55,921 bases of DNA, taken from NCBI GenBank assembly GCA_964428185.1, contig CAYRXH010000008.1, forward strand, positions 1 through 55,921. Reading direction: 5' to 3'. This document shows positions 25,950 to 35,263 of the stretch, piece by piece. The notes under the pieces are model-generated. The model had not been told where the DNA came from. It was given only the letters and a program-made list of their open reading frames with translations, and made no database searches. Every line of letters begins with the position of its first letter. Position 1 is the first letter of the stretch. The stretch is from CAYMAZ01 sp964428185. Lineage in GTDB: Bacteria > Bacteroidota > Bacteroidia > Bacteroidales > DTU049. The position numbers and the translations under genes were made by a program.

Positions 25950-26403
25950 AACTTTAGTTTTCTGAAATTGGAGACAATAGGTTCTTACTTTCAAACCAGA
26001 TAGAGGCACAATGCATCAGAGGTTTCATTGATACTTAAAAGAGAATTGCTGCTGATTGTTTTGTACATAATATCATATTGTTTTCCACAGTATGAATATT
26101 CTGCTCAGGCTGAAGGAGATGATGCATTATTTTACAGTAAACGGAAATATCATGATCAGGACTTTGGCTCTGATGTTTGCCTTTGCTTGTTTTACCATTA
26201 TATCTATTAACTTGCTGTACCATATACAGCTTATGCTGTTTTGTGGCTTGCCATGTCATCTTTTTGTCATAAAAAGGGGTGTCGTTTTGAGTGTTTTGGT
26301 CAAATCTCAAAAACCGACTCCAATGAAAAATGATTTTTTTATCTGAGAAATTTCTAATTAGAAACATAGAAAATGTTTATTTTCGCATGATATTTTTCAC
26401 CCC
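25950..26403. other. Gap with no supported gene
   Basis: About 450 bases between the MATE remnant and the PspC-family gene. Short frames on both strands overlap one another and show no recognisable motif. Residual MATE sequence could persist here but is not recognisable by eye. Confidence 0.4.
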
Positions 26404-27912
26404 ATGAAGAAGAATTTTTCAGTCAATATTCAGGGAAGACTTTTTCATATTGATGAGGATGCCTATGAGTTGCTGGAAGATTATTTTGCAGAGCTTGAAA
26501 AAACATTTGAAGAAGAGCCAAATTGTCGGGAGATCATTAATGATTTTCAGATAAGGATATCTGAAGCCCTTTGGCATATTGTCCGTCACCAGGAACAAGC
26601 ACTAGTAAATATCCATCATGTTCAGAAAGTCCTTGCAGGACTGGGCTATTTTTCTGCAAATCAGGATGAGACAGGTGAAGCTGACAAAAAAACTCATTTC
26701 CCAAAACGTTTGTTCAGAAATCCTGAAAATAGAATTTTTGGAGGTGTGTGTGGCGGAATTGCATCTTATATGAATATTGATCCCCTGATGGTCAGAATAT
26801 TGTTTGCTGTCTTTGGATTGTTTCTTGTTGGAATTGTGACTTATTTCATTCTGTGGATTGTCATTCCTCTTGCCACATCTCCCATTGACAGGCTGAATAT
26901 GAAAGGAGAGCCAATCAGCATTGGGCGTGTCAAAGAAATGATCAGAAAAGAATTTCAGCATTGTGAAAAAAGTTTCCTGAAAATGAGAAAAAAACAGTCG
27001 GGACACCATGTCCTCTGGGAAATTGAACATCAGTTAAAAGATTTTTTCAGAGTTTCTGTACTTTTCCGATCAGTTACAGGAGGACTTCTGATTGCCTTTT
27101 CTTTGCTTGTTGTTACCGGAATCTGCATCTTTCTGCTGGTCACAATCAAACTGGAGTTATTACCGGGTATTCAGTTGAGTGATTTCGGGCAGCTTGGGAA
27201 AGTTTTTTTTGACTCTGTAATGCATGGTGTTTTGCTGAAATGGTCATTGTTTCTTATTTTAATTGTTCCATTCGGAAGCATGCTGTTTTTTGGAATATCA
27301 TTGCTCTCAGGTGTCCAATTCCGGACAGGGGTTATCCGCTGGATATCACAGTATACTGCAACCATTAGTCTGTTGATTGTGATTTTTTCGGCTGCGTTGC
27401 TATATGTCCAGTTTTTGTTTCTGGACAAGTCTGAAACCGTATATGTTGTTGAACCAAACTATCATCGTGAAATCATTCTCGATATTACTGATACAGATGA
27501 GGCGTTCAGTTCGGATACCATTTCTGCTTCCTCATGGTTTTTTGCCCACCGCAATGACAGTCTTTTCATAGCAGGAAAACCTGAGTTTCAGTTTTTACCA
27601 TCACTGTCAGACAGTTTGCTGGTCGTTGTTCAGAAACGTGCATACGGTCGGAATGCAAGCAGGGCTGCCGAAAACAACAGTAATATTTTCTTCATGCCTT
27701 TTTTATCCCGTGATACTTTGTTTTTCCCAAAGAGATGGAGTTCATATAACGCTCTTTGGAGGGGTCAGAATGTCAGAATTCTTCTGTATTTTCCTGTTGG
27801 TAAAGAGATCCTTTTTTCTGACACATTTATAAGATGGTATATGCCTATATTTGCATCAAGAAATGAAGAAATGACTTTTAAGATGACAGATTCAGGGCTC
27901 AAAAAAAAATAA
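26404..27912 (+). CDS. PspC-domain envelope-stress-type membrane protein
   Basis: The 502-residue protein begins with a conserved Bacteroidota N-terminal region (VNIQGRLFHIDEDAYELLEDY, 1-85) that precedes PspC domains. The PspC domain follows (RNPENRIFGGVCGGIASYMNID...WIVIPLA, about 105-157). Four or five more membrane segments lie between 220 and 345, and the C-terminal ~150 residues look extracytoplasmic. PspC proteins of this layout are usually preceded by a PadR-type regulator; none is present here, where a degraded MATE gene lies upstream instead. A role in envelope stress is a family-level guess. Confidence 0.82.
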   Translation: MKKNFSVNIQGRLFHIDEDAYELLEDYFAELEKTFEEEPNCREIINDFQIRISEALWHIVRHQEQALVNIHHVQKVLAGLGYFSANQDETGEADKKTHFPKRLFRNPENRIFGGVCGGIASYMNIDPLMVRILFAVFGLFLVGIVTYFILWIVIPLATSPIDRLNMKGEPISIGRVKEMIRKEFQHCEKSFLKMRKKQSGHHVLWEIEHQLKDFFRVSVLFRSVTGGLLIAFSLLVVTGICIFLLVTIKLELLPGIQLSDFGQLGKVFFDSVMHGVLLKWSLFLILIVPFGSMLFFGISLLSGVQFRTGVIRWISQYTATISLLIVIFSAALLYVQFLFLDKSETVYVVEPNYHREIILDITDTDEAFSSDTISASSWFFAHRNDSLFIAGKPEFQFLPSLSDSLLVVVQKRAYGRNASRAAENNSNIFFMPFLSRDTLFFPKRWSSYNALWRGQNVRILLYFPVGKEILFSDTFIRWYMPIFASRNEEMTFKMTDSGLKKK

Positions 27913-27922
27913 GATTCACACA

Positions 27923-28531
27923 ATGAATATTCTTGTTCATTATCTGTTATCGGATCGCAACGAGAAAGTGGTTGTGGGAAATGTCATTGCAGATTTTATT
28001 AAGGGCAACAAAGTTCAGAGTTTTTCACCTGGAATTCAGAAAGGAATAGAAATCCATAAAAAAATTGATTCTTTTTCCGATCAGCATCCGGTAGTGAAGG
28101 AAACATGGGCATTACTTCAAAATGACTTTGGATTATACGGGAGGGTTATTACGGATATTTATTATGATCATTTTCTTTTCAAGCATTGGAAAGAATTTTC
28201 AATGTTTTCTTTCGAAGATGATATGAATTTCTTATACCAATGTTTGCAAAAAAATACAGGTGAATTTCCGCCAGGTGTCAGAAGAATGACTGCACGGATT
28301 GTTGCACTGCAATGGCCTGTCAAATATACCAATATGAGCGGTTTGTATCAGGTGTTCAGGAGCATGTCTCGGCGTGTAGCGTTTGAAAATAGATTTGAGA
28401 TGGCTGTTGAGGTGCTGAAAAAGGAATATGCTACAATTGACAGCCATTTTCTCAGTTTCTATCCGGAACTGAGATCATATATACGCTCTTTGACTGAAAA
28501 AAAATCCACAAAAAAAAATAAAAAGCGATGA
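27923..28531 (+). CDS. Acyl carrier protein phosphodiesterase (AcpH-like)
   Basis: This 202-residue protein matches AcpH/DUF479, which removes the 4'-phosphopantetheine arm from holo-ACP. The N-terminus NILVHYLLSDRNEKVVVGNVIADFIKGN and GIEIHKKIDSFSDQHP (metal-binding HD-like site) are characteristic, as is RVITDIYYDHFLFKHW. The C-terminus is lysine-rich. It begins 11 bases after the PspC gene and overlaps the next gene by four bases (ATGA). Confidence 0.88.
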   Translation: MNILVHYLLSDRNEKVVVGNVIADFIKGNKVQSFSPGIQKGIEIHKKIDSFSDQHPVVKETWALLQNDFGLYGRVITDIYYDHFLFKHWKEFSMFSFEDDMNFLYQCLQKNTGEFPPGVRRMTARIVALQWPVKYTNMSGLYQVFRSMSRRVAFENRFEMAVEVLKKEYATIDSHFLSFYPELRSYIRSLTEKKSTKKNKKR

Positions 28532-29223
28532 AAAAAATGAATGTAATTATGTTGCTATCGGCATTGATATTAATGGTTTTAAGTTCCTGCAATACCGATT
28601 CTTCAAAACCCGAAGTGGAAGAGATGGATTCAACTCAGGCTGATATCTCTGTTGTGCCAGATTCTGCTTTGTTCGGACTGAAATCAGGCGTCATTGAAAT
28701 GGAATCTGAAGCCATGGACATGAAGCAATTTGTAGTGATGTATTTTGATAGCTGGGGTCATTTACTGATGAATGAAATCCAAATGGAAGTTATGGGGCAG
28801 AAAAGTCATATCATGACAATCATTAAAGACGGCTGGTCCTATCAGATTGATATGATTCAGAGAACAGGGATGAAATTCAGAATTGACACAAGCTCTTATG
28901 AACAGATCAATTATCTGCAGATGACAGATGAGATGATGAAAGAAAATCATATGGAATATATCGGCGAAACTGAAGTGCTTGGAAGAAAATGCAGGGAATA
29001 CAAGATAGATATGAAAAAGGAGAATATGCAGATGAAAGTGGCAATCTGGAAAGGGATTACAATGAAATCAGAAGGAAATATGATGGGAATCAAAACTTCG
29101 GTGACTGTAACTGATATTCAGGAAAATGTTGAAATTCCTAAAGAAAAATTTGAAATTCCAGCTGATATAAAATTTTCTGAAATTACAGAAGGTCCCCAGA
29201 GTGCGACTTCAATCGCTGAATAA
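28528..29223 (+). CDS. Lipoprotein, DUF4412-like
   Basis: A lipoprotein signal peptide (hydrophobic 6-18, then LSSC near residue 21) precedes a methionine- and glutamate-rich domain of about 200 residues. Repeating strands such as GLKSGVIEMES, EIQMEVMGQKSH and YIGETEVLGRKCREYKI resemble DUF4412/LolA-type half-barrels that bind lipids, but the match is by eye only. It is translationally coupled to the AcpH-like gene. Confidence 0.6.
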   Translation: MKKMNVIMLLSALILMVLSSCNTDSSKPEVEEMDSTQADISVVPDSALFGLKSGVIEMESEAMDMKQFVVMYFDSWGHLLMNEIQMEVMGQKSHIMTIIKDGWSYQIDMIQRTGMKFRIDTSSYEQINYLQMTDEMMKENHMEYIGETEVLGRKCREYKIDMKKENMQMKVAIWKGITMKSEGNMMGIKTSVTVTDIQENVEIPKEKFEIPADIKFSEITEGPQSATSIAE

Positions 29224-29228
29224 GGGTT

Positions 29229-29822
29229 TCAGATAGTCCCGTTTTCGATCATTATCACAATGGTTTCAATTTCCTTATCTTTCCCGTAGGGTTCGTAAGG
29301 CTCTTTCAGGTTGTAACCGAAAAAGCTTCCTGCAATCTGCCAGAAACCGGCCATGATTGAGCCTTTGTATTCTTTGATGATATCAAATGTCGTAAAACTT
29401 GTTTCTCTGTCTATAAGTTTCACAAGGATTTTCCCCTGTGAAATTGTAAGTCCCCTCAACTCCTGTTCAAATTCTGCAAATAACTCATCCTGCATCTGGT
29501 CTATCATTTTTCTCCGTTCACGTTTGCTTTCAATGGGCCTCAGCAACTCGTTATATTCCTTCATCTTTCTGGCAGCCATTTTCGCATAGGGATAAACACG
29601 CTTCACATTTTGAACTAGTTTGGTCCATGTTATTGCCTGTCCCTTGCTTTTGAATGTAATTGGTGCTGTGATTCGGACTTCAGGAATCCAGAATACAGGA
29701 ACTGTATCTCCGTCAATGATAACAGCCTTGGTCACAATACCCTTGGATGGATCATGATCCTGTGCCTGCAGAAAAGGCAGAAAGAAAAATGTAAGCAGCA
29801 GAATTGAAAAGCCTTGTTTCAT
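29229..29822 (-). CDS. DUF4294 secreted protein
   Basis: This 197-residue protein has a signal peptide ending LQAQ and the DUF4294 core: DTVPVFWIPEVRI, VKRVYPYAKMAARKMKEYN, and RETSFTTFDIIKEYKGSIMAGFWQ. The family is essentially restricted to Bacteroidota and has no known function. It is convergent with the preceding lipoprotein gene, only five bases apart. Confidence 0.85.
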   Translation of the reverse strand: MKQGFSILLLTFFFLPFLQAQDHDPSKGIVTKAVIIDGDTVPVFWIPEVRITAPITFKSKGQAITWTKLVQNVKRVYPYAKMAARKMKEYNELLRPIESKRERRKMIDQMQDELFAEFEQELRGLTISQGKILVKLIDRETSFTTFDIIKEYKGSIMAGFWQIAGSFFGYNLKEPYEPYGKDKEIETIVIMIENGTI

Positions 29823-29965
29823 TGATAGGTGATGAATGTGTGAGCAAACAAATGATGTGCCGTTTTATGGTTGATTTTTCAAAATTAATGTTTTTTTAAG
29901 AATTGCAATGTGGCTGCTATGGTTTTTTTTATTAATATTGATGAATATTTAAATAGCTCACAAGA

Positions 29966-30463
29966 ATGAAACTTTTTTTACCACTGATTATTGTATTTTT
30001 CTTAATGGTCAATAGTACTTTGGCACAGGAAAAACCAGCCAGGGACAATTTTTCCCATGCTGTTGGTTTTCATTGTGGAATGTACAGCGGATGGGGCAAT
30101 TCATACAGATTCTTTCCTCAGAAATTTGGTTTTCAGGTGAACAGTATGGTGTTTCATCAAACCTTACGTTCCGGAACAACTTTCTTCAGCATTGGAGGAT
30201 CTTTGATGTATTCACTGGCAAGAGACAGTAAATTTAATCTTTATGCTCATCTTAGTTCAGGATATAATTATCGTAAAACAAGAAATTATTATGACACAAA
30301 TAATGGGAATGCAATGGAGAACCTGAGTGCAGGATATGGGATCGGTGTTGACTATTCCCTTGGTAGATTTATGATGAACGCATATTATGCAATGGGATTC
30401 CGCAGAAATTTTGAAGTGTACTCCATGTGGGGATTCGGAGCCGGACTATATTATCAATTTTAA
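29966..30463 (+). CDS. Small outer-membrane-type beta-strand protein (paralogue 1 of 3)
   Basis: A 165-residue secreted protein (signal peptide ending TLAQ). The mature part is mostly alternating aromatic/polar strands and ends in LYYQF, with a terminal aromatic residue as in many outer-membrane barrels. It shares HAVG, YRFFPQKFGFQVN, GSLMYSL and FNLYAHLSS with the next two genes. No named family was recognised. At about 145 mature residues it could be an 8-strand barrel. Confidence 0.7.
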   Translation: MKLFLPLIIVFFLMVNSTLAQEKPARDNFSHAVGFHCGMYSGWGNSYRFFPQKFGFQVNSMVFHQTLRSGTTFFSIGGSLMYSLARDSKFNLYAHLSSGYNYRKTRNYYDTNNGNAMENLSAGYGIGVDYSLGRFMMNAYYAMGFRRNFEVYSMWGFGAGLYYQF

Positions 30464-30474
30464 ATGATTGGCTT

Positions 30475-30969
30475 ATGAAATATGTTTTTTTTCTATGTTT
30501 TTTAATCTCAGGAATCCTGTCATTTTCTCAAAATACCGGTGATGGTGAAAAAGTTAAACAACACGCTGTTGGAATTACAGTTGGTTCCTTCACAGGATAT
30601 GGGCTTGCATATAAATATTTTCCTGATAAATTTGGATTTCAGGTGAACAACTACTCCTATTTCAGCCGAGTAAAGACCAATATTTCTCTCGGTAGTTCAT
30701 TTTTATATTCTCTAAACAAATTTGATAAATTCAATATCTATTATCATCTGAGCTCTGCTTTTTTCTACAGAGAGTTTATGAGTTATGACTGGATAACAGG
30801 TGATGAGGTGAAAAGAATCTACATGGATTTTAATCCCGGAACCGGTGTGGGCATCGAAATACACTGGAAAAGAATTTCTTGTTCCGTGTATTATGGTATT
30901 GGATTTTACAATAAACTGCAAACATTTTCAATGTTTGGAGCCGGAGGAAGCCTGTTCGTTAAATTTTAA
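30475..30969 (+). CDS. Small outer-membrane-type beta-strand protein (paralogue 2 of 3)
   Basis: A 164-residue paralogue of its neighbours, 11 bases downstream of the first. The signal peptide ends LSFSQ. Shared blocks are HAVGITVGSFTGYG, YFPDKFGFQVNNY, SSFLYSL, FNIYYHLSS and YYGIGFYNKLQTF, and it ends FVKF. The ATG at 30475 is used because it begins a clean signal peptide; an upstream in-frame start inside the previous gene is unlikely. Confidence 0.7.
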   Translation: MKYVFFLCFLISGILSFSQNTGDGEKVKQHAVGITVGSFTGYGLAYKYFPDKFGFQVNNYSYFSRVKTNISLGSSFLYSLNKFDKFNIYYHLSSAFFYREFMSYDWITGDEVKRIYMDFNPGTGVGIEIHWKRISCSVYYGIGFYNKLQTFSMFGAGGSLFVKF

Positions 30970-30982
30970 AAAAACAAGGATT

Positions 30983-31495
30983 ATGAAATTCAAAATACTT
31001 ACACTGATTGTAATCTTATTTCTGTTTGTCGCTATTGATACTTCGGGACAGGAACCCCTGAAACGGAATCCACATGGAATAGGTTTGAATATCGGCAGTT
31101 TTTCAGGCGGAATATTAACATATAATTATTTCCCAAGAAAGATTGGTTTTCAGACAAATGTTTTTATTGTGAACAATTCTTATTCAAATGGAAATAATTT
31201 TCTTGGAATTCTTGGTGGTTCTATGATGTACTCTGTTCATCGAAATGGGAAATATAATTTGTTTTTTCATCTGACGAATTCATATTGGTATGAAACCTAT
31301 AAAGATGAATCATATAATATTGACGGGGAGTTGTATAATTATGAACATGGTCTCTATCATATCGGAACAGGTCCCGGACTTGAAATTTACAGTGAGCATT
31401 TTTCATGGACTTTCTTTTATGGATTTGGGTTTTATAACAATTTTGAAACCTTTTTTACTCTTGGGGGAGGGATTAGTTTTTTAATACTCCTGTAA
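30983..31495 (+). CDS. Small outer-membrane-type beta-strand protein (paralogue 3 of 3)
   Basis: The third tandem copy (170 residues, signal peptide ending DTSGQ). Blocks shared with the others are HGIGLNIGSFSGG, YFPRKIGFQTN, GGSMMYSV, YNLFFHLT and FFYGFGFYNNFETF. The start is the ATG at 30983, preceded by an AAGGA-like sequence nine bases away. It ends LILL rather than an aromatic residue, unlike its two siblings. The three genes probably form one transcript. Confidence 0.7.
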   Translation: MKFKILTLIVILFLFVAIDTSGQEPLKRNPHGIGLNIGSFSGGILTYNYFPRKIGFQTNVFIVNNSYSNGNNFLGILGGSMMYSVHRNGKYNLFFHLTNSYWYETYKDESYNIDGELYNYEHGLYHIGTGPGLEIYSEHFSWTFFYGFGFYNNFETFFTLGGGISFLILL

Positions 31496-31502
31496 CTCCT
31501 TA

Positions 31503-31534
31503 TTGCCACTTTTTGCAAAGTCTGATTATCTTTG
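31503..31534 (+). promoter_or_regulatory. Promoter of tyrS
   Basis: TTG at 31503-31505 and TATCTTTG at 31527-31534, 21 bases apart, match the Bacteroidota -33/-7 promoter. The tyrS ATG follows 20 bases later. Confidence 0.55.
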
Positions 31535-31554
31535 CTGCAAATTGCATGTAAACA

Positions 31555-32838
31555 ATGAAGAATTTTATTGAAGAAATCCGTTGGCGTGGGATGATTCATG
31601 ATATGATTCCCGGCACTGAAGAATATCTGAAAAGAGAACGTGGAGTTGCTTATGTGGGTATTGATCCGACTGCTGATTCATTGCATATAGGACACCTTGT
31701 TTCAGTGATGATGCTAAAACATTTTCAAAATGCAGGTCATCAGCCCATACTCGTTGTTGGAGGTGCCACCGGTATGATTGGTGATCCCTCAGGCAAATCG
31801 CAGGAAAGAAATCTTCTGGATGAACAAACCCTTCGTCATAATCAGGAAAGTCTGAAACAACAACTCTCACGCCTGCTCAATTTTGACACATCACTGTCCA
31901 ATCATGCAATTATGGTCAATAACTATGACTGGATGAGCAAGTATTCATTTCTTGATTTTATACGTGAAATCGGGAAGCACATTACAGTGAACTATATGAT
32001 GTCAAAGGATTCAGTGAAGAAACGACTTGCCGAAGATGGTGCCGGACTCTCATTCACTGAATTCTCATATCAACTTGTGCAGGCAGCAGATTTCTGGCAT
32101 CTTTATCAGCATTATAACTGCAAACTGCAGATGGGGGGCAGCGATCAGTGGGGAAATATTACTACAGGTACCGAGCTTATCAGAAGAAAACTGGGAGGCG
32201 AGGCATACGCCCTCACTTGCCCTCTTCTGACAAAAGCTGATGGCGGAAAATTTGGAAAAACAGAACAGGGAAATGTGTGGCTTGATCCTGAAAAAACAAG
32301 TCCTTATGCATTTTATCAGTTCTGGCTCAATGTCAGCGATGCTGATGCTGAAAAACAAATCAAAATTTTTTCCTTACTCAGTCGGGATGAAGTGAACAAT
32401 TTTTTAACTGATCATGCTAAGGCGCCTCATGAACGACTGCTTCAAAAAACTCTGGCAAAGGAAATGATGACTCTGGTTCATTCTGAAAATGATTATCGAA
32501 CTGCTGTTGAGGCATCTGAGGTTTTATTCGGAAAAGGAACCATTGATGTGATGAACCAGTGGAATGAAAAATATCTGCTCAGTGTGTTTGATGGTGTTCC
32601 AACTCATTTCTGTTCCTTAAACAGTTTTCCAGTTTCAGCTGTCGATCTTCTGTCAGGGCTCACATCAGTGCTCCCTTCAAAAGGCGAAGCTAGACGAATG
32701 CTTCAAGGGAATGCCGTTTCTGTAAACAAGCAGAAAATAACTCCTGAATTTACTGTAGAAACTTCCATGCTTATTCAAAACAAATACCTGATTGTGCAGA
32801 CAGGGAAAAAGAATTATCATCTGATCATTGTTCAGTAA
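31555..32838 (+). CDS. tyrS: Tyrosyl-tRNA synthetase
   Basis: TyrS (427 aa) charges tRNA-Tyr. The class I signatures are SLHIGH (HIGH-type, near residue 43) and KFGKTEQGN (KMSKS-type). The tyrosine pocket region YQLVQAADFWHL and MGGSDQWGNITTG are present, and the C-terminal S4-like RNA-binding domain (SKGEARRMLQGNAVSVNKQK) is complete. Length is normal. It stands alone between the barrel trio and pyk. Confidence 0.97.
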   Translation: MKNFIEEIRWRGMIHDMIPGTEEYLKRERGVAYVGIDPTADSLHIGHLVSVMMLKHFQNAGHQPILVVGGATGMIGDPSGKSQERNLLDEQTLRHNQESLKQQLSRLLNFDTSLSNHAIMVNNYDWMSKYSFLDFIREIGKHITVNYMMSKDSVKKRLAEDGAGLSFTEFSYQLVQAADFWHLYQHYNCKLQMGGSDQWGNITTGTELIRRKLGGEAYALTCPLLTKADGGKFGKTEQGNVWLDPEKTSPYAFYQFWLNVSDADAEKQIKIFSLLSRDEVNNFLTDHAKAPHERLLQKTLAKEMMTLVHSENDYRTAVEASEVLFGKGTIDVMNQWNEKYLLSVFDGVPTHFCSLNSFPVSAVDLLSGLTSVLPSKGEARRMLQGNAVSVNKQKITPEFTVETSMLIQNKYLIVQTGKKNYHLIIVQ

Positions 32839-32950
32839 TGTGAATGCACATTTATAGTCTGAGTCCACGAAATAACGATATAGTTTTTTAATTTCAGGGG
32901 ATTGAATTCTTATACTTGAAATCACTGGATGTAAAGCATTTTAATTTTTC

Positions 32951-32958
32951 TATTTTTG
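32951..32958 (+). promoter_or_regulatory. Candidate -7 element for pyk
   Basis: TATTTTTG (TAnnTTTG) lies 16 bases before the pyk ATG; the -33 region is unclear. Confidence 0.35.
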
Positions 32959-32974
32959 CAGAAAACACATTCCA

Positions 32975-34399
32975 ATGCATTATAATCGTACAAAAATTAT
33001 TGCCACACTCGGACCTGCCAGCTGTGATCCTCAGTTGATAAGAGATCTCATGGAAGCAGGGGTTGATGTGTTCAGACTGAATTTTTCCCATATTCCTCAT
33101 AAAGATGCAGTGAAGGCTATTCATGATGTGAGGGCTCTCAATTCAGTACTGGGAACATCTGTTGCTTTACTGGCAGATTTGCAGGGACCAAAGCTGAGAA
33201 CAGGGAAAATGAAGGAGGGAGGAGTGACGCTTGTTGAAGGGAAAACACTTGTTGTCAGTACGCAGGAAGTTATTGGATCAGACGAAATGATTTCAGTTTC
33301 TTATGAAAGGCTTGCTGCTGATGTAAAAAAGGGAGAACTTATTTTGCTGGATGACGGAAATATCACCCTTGAAGTAGTTGATTCTGACGAAGTTTCAAAA
33401 ATTACCACCAAAGTTGTATATGGTGGACTTCTCACATCCTACAAGGGATTTAACCTTCCTCAGACAAAAGTCGGCTTGCCATGTCTTACTGAAAAAGATA
33501 TTGAAGATCTGGAATTTGCTCTGCAGCAAAAAATTGAATGGATAGGACTTTCGTTTGTACGCTCCGCAGCTGATGTTATCGAACTGAAACATTTGATTGC
33601 TAATGCCGGGGGAACAGCCAGGGTGATTGCAAAGATTGAAAAACCCGAAGCTGTCAGTGATATTGATTCAATTGTGAATCATGCTGATGCAGTTATGATT
33701 GCCAGGGGAGATCTCGGTGTTGAAATGGATCTTGCCAAGGTCCCTATGATTCAGAAATCCATAGTTGATTTATGTTTGAAAAATGCGAAACCGGTCATTA
33801 TTGCTACACAAATGATGCAGAGCATGATAGATTCACCTACTCCATTCAGAGCCGAAGTCAATGATGTTGCCAATGCAGTTATTGACGGTGCAGATGCACT
33901 CATGCTTAGCGGCGAGACATCAGTGGGGAAATTTCCGCTTCGGGTAGTGCAAACCATGGTGAAAATTATTACAGAAATTGAACAGTGTGATGAAATCTAT
34001 CAGCGTGAAACTGTTCCTGAAAAGAACCACTCAAGATATATTTCCGATTCCATATGTTTCAATGCATGTAAGCTGTCAGCAAGGGTGGGAGCAAAGGTCA
34101 TTACAACGATGACCAATTCTGGCTATACTGCAATGCGGGCTGCAGGGATGAGACCAAAAGCCCATATCTTTGCGTTTACAGCTAACAGAGATCTCATCAC
34201 TACACTGAATTTGGTCTGGGGGGTCCGATGTTATCATTATGACAAAACCATCAGCACCGATCATACCATTGAAGATGTTCAGTATTTTCTGAAAAAAAAC
34301 GGACATGTTGTTACCGGTGATCTGATAGTCCACACTGCCAGCATGCCTATTCAGGAAATGGGGATGACAAACTCACTCAAACTTGGTGAGGTATTGTAA
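32975..34399 (+). CDS. pyk: Pyruvate kinase
   Basis: Pyruvate kinase (474 aa) makes ATP and pyruvate from PEP. Motifs in order: TKIIATLGPAS at the N-terminus, DVFRLNFSH, the B domain (about 70-170), VIAKIEKPEAV (catalytic lysine), MIARGDLGVEM, KPVIIATQMMQSM and DALMLSGETSVGKFP. The C-terminal regulatory domain is present. Nothing looks broken. With HppA nearby, PPi-linked glycolysis is possible but cannot be concluded. Confidence 0.97.
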   Translation: MHYNRTKIIATLGPASCDPQLIRDLMEAGVDVFRLNFSHIPHKDAVKAIHDVRALNSVLGTSVALLADLQGPKLRTGKMKEGGVTLVEGKTLVVSTQEVIGSDEMISVSYERLAADVKKGELILLDDGNITLEVVDSDEVSKITTKVVYGGLLTSYKGFNLPQTKVGLPCLTEKDIEDLEFALQQKIEWIGLSFVRSAADVIELKHLIANAGGTARVIAKIEKPEAVSDIDSIVNHADAVMIARGDLGVEMDLAKVPMIQKSIVDLCLKNAKPVIIATQMMQSMIDSPTPFRAEVNDVANAVIDGADALMLSGETSVGKFPLRVVQTMVKIITEIEQCDEIYQRETVPEKNHSRYISDSICFNACKLSARVGAKVITTMTNSGYTAMRAAGMRPKAHIFAFTANRDLITTLNLVWGVRCYHYDKTISTDHTIEDVQYFLKKNGHVVTGDLIVHTASMPIQEMGMTNSLKLGEVL

Positions 34400-34538
34400 A
34401 ACTGAAAAGGGATAATGTTTAAAATTTACTAATCTCTGACGCACCAGACTGGGAAAGCAAAATATTTGTCAAAATTATTTCTATACACTTTTTTCTGGGT
34501 ATAATGAAGTTCTCTGAACTATGCATAGTTGTTTCTGT

Positions 34539-35085
34539 TCACAGTTTCTGACCAAAATAACCTGTGTTGCCAATATAATAGAAGTATCCTACGTCAAAAC
34601 AAATTCTTCTGAGTATGCCTGACAATGATGTAAAATTGCTTGCTCCTGTATTGGGAAGGTTCCAGTATGTCAGGGAGGATGATTTCAACTTTCCGCCATT
34701 TTTCTGGTTACCAAGCCAATCTGTAGCGTCAACATTTATGGATTACATTTCCACATACATTTCCATCTGTTTCCACTCTGCATCAGAAGGAACATGCCTT
34801 TGGACAGGATCACCCTGCACACATCATCGGGATTAGGGTAGGCAGGAATGATTTTGTTGTGACTACTTTGAAAAGGGGTTATTCATAGAAGCCCGGAAAG
34901 GACAAGTATTGTGTTTGAATAATACAGCATCGTTTCACTCCCTATGTCAAATTTTCAATAAGCACACTGTCAAGCTGCTGAGGAATCAGCATTCGTGTAG
35001 CACCGAAGGTAAATTCAGTAATCTGGCTAAAAGTGATCTGAATTGAAATTATCAGAAAGAAACATACAGGAATGATTTTTTTCAT
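34539..35085 (-). pseudogene. Decayed secreted FISUMP-domain protein
   Basis: From ATG 35085 the minus strand encodes a signal peptide (MKKIIPVCFFLIISIQITFSQ) and about 26 more residues before a TAG at 34942. Further downstream the recognisable FISUMP (Fib_succ_major) domain appears. HVPSDAEWKQMEMYVEM (from 34796) is followed by an in-frame TAA, then VDATDWLGNQKNGGKLKSSS, YWNLPNTGASNFTSLSG and YIGNTGYFG, ending at 34541. The cysteine-proline-lysine-glycine-tryptophan lead-in is damaged by a small deletion just before HVPS. It appears to be a former surface lipoprotein or adhesin-like gene, now broken by at least two stops and indels. Confidence 0.75.
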
Positions 35086-35263
35086 AATAAACCCTAATGA
35101 AATGAAGACAAATGAAAGGAATAAATTTGATATTCACAAATTGATTTTTTATTTTCTTGCTTGTGTCAAGAAAGTTTGATGATGAAGCATTCATTGAGAC
35201 CTGAAAAAATCTCCTTCTGAGGTCAAAAAAAACACTTAAGTTTGCTGAAATTTTCTTATCAGG

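Noticed and set aside
26035..26367. Overlapping frames on both strands before the PspC gene
   Set aside because: They overlap each other, lack motifs and sit next to a decaying gene; chance frames are the better explanation.
34615..34836. Plus-strand frame in the pyk-TPR gap
   Set aside because: It is the antisense of the FISUMP remnant, which explains the sequence better.
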